DNA from: Candidatus Scalindua sp.
GTDB lineage: Bacteria; Planctomycetota; Brocadiia; Brocadiales; Scalinduaceae
Direction of reading: 5' to 3'
DNA length: 43,914 nucleotides
Assembly: GCA_031316155.1 (NCBI GenBank)
Contig: JALDRB010000021.1
Span: forward strand, 1 to 43,914
The translations under genes and the position numbers were made by a program. The notes under the pieces are model-generated. The model was not told the DNA's origin. It saw only the letters and a program-made list of their open reading frames with translations, and ran no database searches. Below, in pieces: positions 40,879 through 43,914 of this stretch. Each line of letters starts with the position of its first letter. The first letter of the stretch is position 1.

Positions 40879-43688
40879 ACAATTCAAGAAATACAACTCA
40901 CAGCTCACAACTCTCCGCTTACAATATACCCATTATCATCGAAGAAACTTCTGGCATTAATCGCTATAACGAACCGGTTACGGTTGGAATCCCATTCCCC
41001 AAAGGTTTGTTAATGGAAGAACCAAGGCTAAGGCTCCATCATTCGGAATATGGCTATCTTCCTCTTCAGACACAAACTCTCGCTGAATGGCCAGACAACA
41101 GTATAAAATGGGCCTTACTGGATTTTCAGATCTCAGCCGGTGCTAATACAACAAATGAATTGAAACTGACGAAGCTCTCATCTACCTCCAGGTATGAGGA
41201 CACAACTGAGAATAAAACTGAGATCAGCATCAATCAAGACTCGAAATCATTGAATGTTAATACCGGTACAACTCTTTTCTCAATAAATACCAGTGTTTTT
41301 AAACCGTTTGATCTTGTCGTAGTTGATGACAAGGATATATTAAATAGCTCGGCGAGTAAAATCATTCTCACCGATGGTGCAGACACAGAATATGAGCCTC
41401 ACATAAGAAATATTTTCATTGAGACTAAAGGAAATCTGAGAACAACCATTAAGTTTAAGGGTGAATTCAAGACCACACAAAAACCGGCTTTTGTTAACTT
41501 CTTTTCCAGAATGAGCTTTTTTGCAAATAGCTCAATCGTTAAGATAGATTTCACCATCCATAATCCACAAGCAGCAAAACATCCTGGTGGGCTGTGGGAC
41601 CTCGGGGATCCCGGCTCAATATTTTTCAAGGACCTATCCATACATGCCACCTTAAGCTCTAATGAACCACCAACTGTCAGTTATCAGCTAAATGAAGAGC
41701 CATCTTCATTAAACTATCAGCTATCAACTATGCCTGCCCCGTGGAATCCTTCGATCGTTCCATCGGGAAGCTATGAGCCGAACAACGAGCTATCAGACAT
41801 GAACTATGAGCCAACAGCTAAAACCTATCAGCTCACAGCTCACAGCTCACAGCTTACTATATACCAAGATTCCAGCGGTGGTGAAAACTGGAAAAGCATG
41901 AACCACGTTAATCGGAACGGAGAGGTAAAAAACTCATATAGAGGCTATAAGGTGTATTCTGGTAAACAAATCATTAGCGAAGGATTGAGGGCAAATCCAA
42001 CTATATCTATAAAAAATAATGATAAACAAATTTCAGGTGCGGTTCAATATTTCTGGCAAAATTTCCCAAAAGCACTGGAATTCAAAGGAAATACCTTAAT
42101 TACCAGACTCTTTCCTAAACAATATAATGATCTTTTTGAACTACAGGGTGGTGAGCAGAAAACACATACAATGTTTCTAAGTTTTGATAAAAGAGTTAGT
42201 GACAAAACAGGATTGGAGTGGGCACAGTATCCTCTGATCCCAAGAACTACTCCTGAATGGTATTCAAAATCGCTGGCCCTGCCATATTTAGCTCCGAAAA
42301 ATGAAGATTCTGATAAAGAATATTTTGACTTGGTAAATACCGCCATCCTAGGAAAGAACAGCTTTTTCAATAGACGCGAAATAATAGATGAATATGGCTG
42401 GAGAAATTTTGGAGAGTTTTATGCCGACCATGAGGCAATAGGGCATAAAGGGACTGAACCATTGGTCTCACATTATAATAATCAATATGATGGTATCTAT
42501 GGAGCCCTGTTGCAGTATATGAGGAGTGGAAACACAAAGTGGTCTCAACTGGCGGATCAATTGTGCGCACACGTAAAAGATATCGATGTGTACCATACAG
42601 ACGAAGACCGTCCTGAATATAATCGAGGGATGTTCTGGCACACAGAACATTATATAGACGCGCAAACATCCACACACCGCTGTTTTTCTAAAAAGCATTT
42701 AGAGTTCAGGGACAAATCGGTTTATGGAGGAGGGCCGGGGTTATCACATAATTACACAACAGGACTATTATTACATTATTACCTTACCGGTAACTGTAGT
42801 TCTTTTGAGACAATCAAGGAGTTGACTTCATTTGTAGAAAACACTATGGACAGTGAAAATACTTTAGTAAATTATTCTATGAGTAGACTTAGAAGAATAA
42901 AATGTTTTATTGAAGATATTACACAGAGAAAAAGCATGGTACAGTTAGGCAAGGTGTATGGATTGAATGGTCCGGGAAGGGCAAGCGGCAATTCTCTGAA
43001 TACATTAATAGATTCATACATACTGACTGGCAACCAGAAAATCCTGAAAAAAGCAGAAAATTTAATAACGTGTACTATTAACCCTGATGATAATATTACG
43101 AAAAGAGAGCTCCTCGATACAGAAAACAGATGGTTTTACATCATATTTCTCCAATCTCTTGGCAAATATCTGGATGTGAAAACTGAACGTGTCCAGTTTG
43201 ACACTATGTGGCATTATGCCAGACAGAGTCTTTTAAATTATGCAGAGTGGATGGTAAAAAATGAATATCCCTATCTAAATAGACCGGAAAAATTAGAGCA
43301 TCCTAATGAGACATGGGCAACGCAAGACATTCGTAAATGTAATGTATTACTCTATGCAGCAAAATATTCAAATAAATCTCAGAGTGATACCTTTGTAGAC
43401 AAGGCCAGTTTTTTCTATAATAAAGGCATAAACTACCTGCAAAAATTTGAGACAAAGACATTGACTCGCCCTCTAGTCCTCATGATGTTAAACGGATCGA
43501 TGCACAGTTATTTCAAGAGTCAGAAAGTGGAAGAGATAAAAATTCCTGAATTTTCAGAAACCTTTCAGAAAAACAAATTCTATAAACATTATTTTTACAA
43601 TCTATTCGGTCCAACAATAAGAGCAGTAATAAACTTTTCATTAAAAAGAGAAGTACAATTCCTCAAGTGGCGACTTATTGCCAAATAA
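40875..43688 (+). CDS. Large PcRGLX/YetA-like protein (exo-rhamnogalacturonan-lyase-like fold)
   Basis: The 937-residue protein has the N-terminal RIFT-barrel domain of the PcRGLX/YetA family: VTVGIPFPKGLL (36-47), YLPLQTQTLAEWPDNSIKWA (61-80). A second beta domain (PAAKHPGGLWDLGDPGSI-like, reading QAAKHPGGLWDLGD) follows, then a catalytic-type alpha/alpha region (EAIGHKGTEPLVSHYNNQYD, GGGPGLSHNYTTGLLLHYYL). The family includes polysaccharide lyases. Here it may cleave or trim the EPS, but no signal peptide is visible. Residues about 262-330 (YQL, SQL and YEP repeats) come from heptamer repeats inserted in frame. It shares ATGA with the previous gene. Confidence 0.75.
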   Translation: MNNSRNTTHSSQLSAYNIPIIIEETSGINRYNEPVTVGIPFPKGLLMEEPRLRLHHSEYGYLPLQTQTLAEWPDNSIKWALLDFQISAGANTTNELKLTKLSSTSRYEDTTENKTEISINQDSKSLNVNTGTTLFSINTSVFKPFDLVVVDDKDILNSSASKIILTDGADTEYEPHIRNIFIETKGNLRTTIKFKGEFKTTQKPAFVNFFSRMSFFANSSIVKIDFTIHNPQAAKHPGGLWDLGDPGSIFFKDLSIHATLSSNEPPTVSYQLNEEPSSLNYQLSTMPAPWNPSIVPSGSYEPNNELSDMNYEPTAKTYQLTAHSSQLTIYQDSSGGENWKSMNHVNRNGEVKNSYRGYKVYSGKQIISEGLRANPTISIKNNDKQISGAVQYFWQNFPKALEFKGNTLITRLFPKQYNDLFELQGGEQKTHTMFLSFDKRVSDKTGLEWAQYPLIPRTTPEWYSKSLALPYLAPKNEDSDKEYFDLVNTAILGKNSFFNRREIIDEYGWRNFGEFYADHEAIGHKGTEPLVSHYNNQYDGIYGALLQYMRSGNTKWSQLADQLCAHVKDIDVYHTDEDRPEYNRGMFWHTEHYIDAQTSTHRCFSKKHLEFRDKSVYGGGPGLSHNYTTGLLLHYYLTGNCSSFETIKELTSFVENTMDSENTLVNYSMSRLRRIKCFIEDITQRKSMVQLGKVYGLNGPGRASGNSLNTLIDSYILTGNQKILKKAENLITCTINPDDNITKRELLDTENRWFYIIFLQSLGKYLDVKTERVQFDTMWHYARQSLLNYAEWMVKNEYPYLNRPEKLEHPNETWATQDIRKCNVLLYAAKYSNKSQSDTFVDKASFFYNKGINYLQKFETKTLTRPLVLMMLNGSMHSYFKSQKVEEIKIPEFSETFQKNKFYKHYFYNLFGPTIRAVINFSLKREVQFLKWRLIAK
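41655..41865 (+). repeat. Heptamer repeats and REP-like palindrome (copy d) inside a gene
   Basis: Units such as CTATCAG, CTATCAA, CTATGAG, CCAACAG, CTATCAG and three successive CTCACAG keep the 7-bp period. At 41733-41767 CCCCGTGGAA...TTCCATCGGG resembles the intergenic palindrome. Together they add about 68 codons without a stop. Confidence 0.65.
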
Positions 43689-43710
43689 ACTATTATCATT
43701 AGACACTAAG

Positions 43711-43726
43711 AAACTGATTAGTTTTT
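43711..43726 (+). terminator. Weak hairpin after the last gene
   Basis: AAACT-GATT-AGTTT at 43711-43724 is followed by only two more T. It could be a weak terminator of the EPS operon. Confidence 0.25.
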
Positions 43727-43732
43727 GCCTAA

Positions 43733-43914
43733 AGATTACACAAGATTATTTGGTTTTTGTAAATCCGTCTAATCTCGAAGTAATCGCGAGGTCAAATTAT
43801 TTTTTTTAGCTTCAAGATTTCCTCTAGATTACTCAAGATTATTTGTTATTTCTAAATCCGCGTAATCTCGAAGTAATCGCGAGGCCAAACTATCTTTTTC
43901 AGCTTCAAGATTAC
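43733..43914. repeat. 93-bp tandem repeat, cut by the window end
   Basis: Two direct copies begin at 43733 and 43826 (period 93). Each contains TAATCTCGAAGTAATCGCGA, with CTCG...CGAG able to pair, and ends near AGCTTCAAGAT. The second copy ends at the window edge with AGATTAC, which could begin a third. Confidence 0.7.

Overview
The window is AT-rich DNA from a Gram-negative bacterium. Two TonB-dependent outer-membrane receptors, an XrtA/PEP-CTERM-type exopolysaccharide (EPS) locus, sigma-54 control elements and the wreck of a c-type cytochrome gene fit a planctomycete such as the anammox Brocadiales. No rRNA or single-copy marker gene is present, so this placement is inference.

Bases 1-14300 hold a duplicated sensory and outer-membrane region. 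In order: the end of an outer-membrane beta-barrel gene; an 85-residue peptide gene with a striking two-cysteine tail; a decayed HAMP/PAS sensor; histidine kinase 1 and its receiver protein; TonB receptor 1 (frameshifted in a G8 tract); a HAMP-PAS sensor (frameshifted); TonB receptor 2 (frameshifted); and an operon of two periplasmic binding proteins, histidine kinase 2 and a truncated receiver. The kinases are close paralogues, as are the receptors. No ABC permease or ATPase accompanies the binding proteins, so they may serve sensing rather than import.

Bases 14300-21700 are gene-poor: a ParA-type ATPase without ParB, a LysM protein, a TIGR01777-type epimerase and a cytochrome c both decayed, a dead IS481-like element with doubled inverted ends, and a 57-residue MerR-like protein. 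Three -24/-12 (sigma-54) promoters each lie about 105 bp downstream of the same palindrome (ATAACA-N5-TGTTAT), which looks like the binding site of one enhancer-binding protein. A fourth -24/-12 site precedes the LysM gene.

Bases 21700-43700 run almost entirely on the + strand: a PocR-domain sigma-54 activator, a HicB/HicA pair, a STAS-PilZ protein, then the EPS locus. The locus has a chain-length determinant, an ExeA-like ATPase, a tyrosine autokinase, a split tandem sugar transferase, a polysaccharide deacetylase, a FemAB-type acyltransferase, an asparagine-synthase-like amidotransferase, a family 2 glycosyltransferase, a methyltransferase, two family 4 glycosyltransferases, a four-helix-bundle gene with an internal stop, and a large PcRGLX/YetA-like protein. 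Together they would start, extend, modify and export a polysaccharide. The exosortase itself and the Wzx/Wzy-type genes are not in this window.

Spacers of the EPS locus carry degenerate 7-bp repeats (GCCATGA, TGAACTT and AGCAGTA types) and a ~35-bp REP-like palindrome. Both kinds also sit in frame inside the last large gene. At least six genes carry frameshifts or internal stops; the sequence alone cannot separate real decay or phase variation from assembly error.
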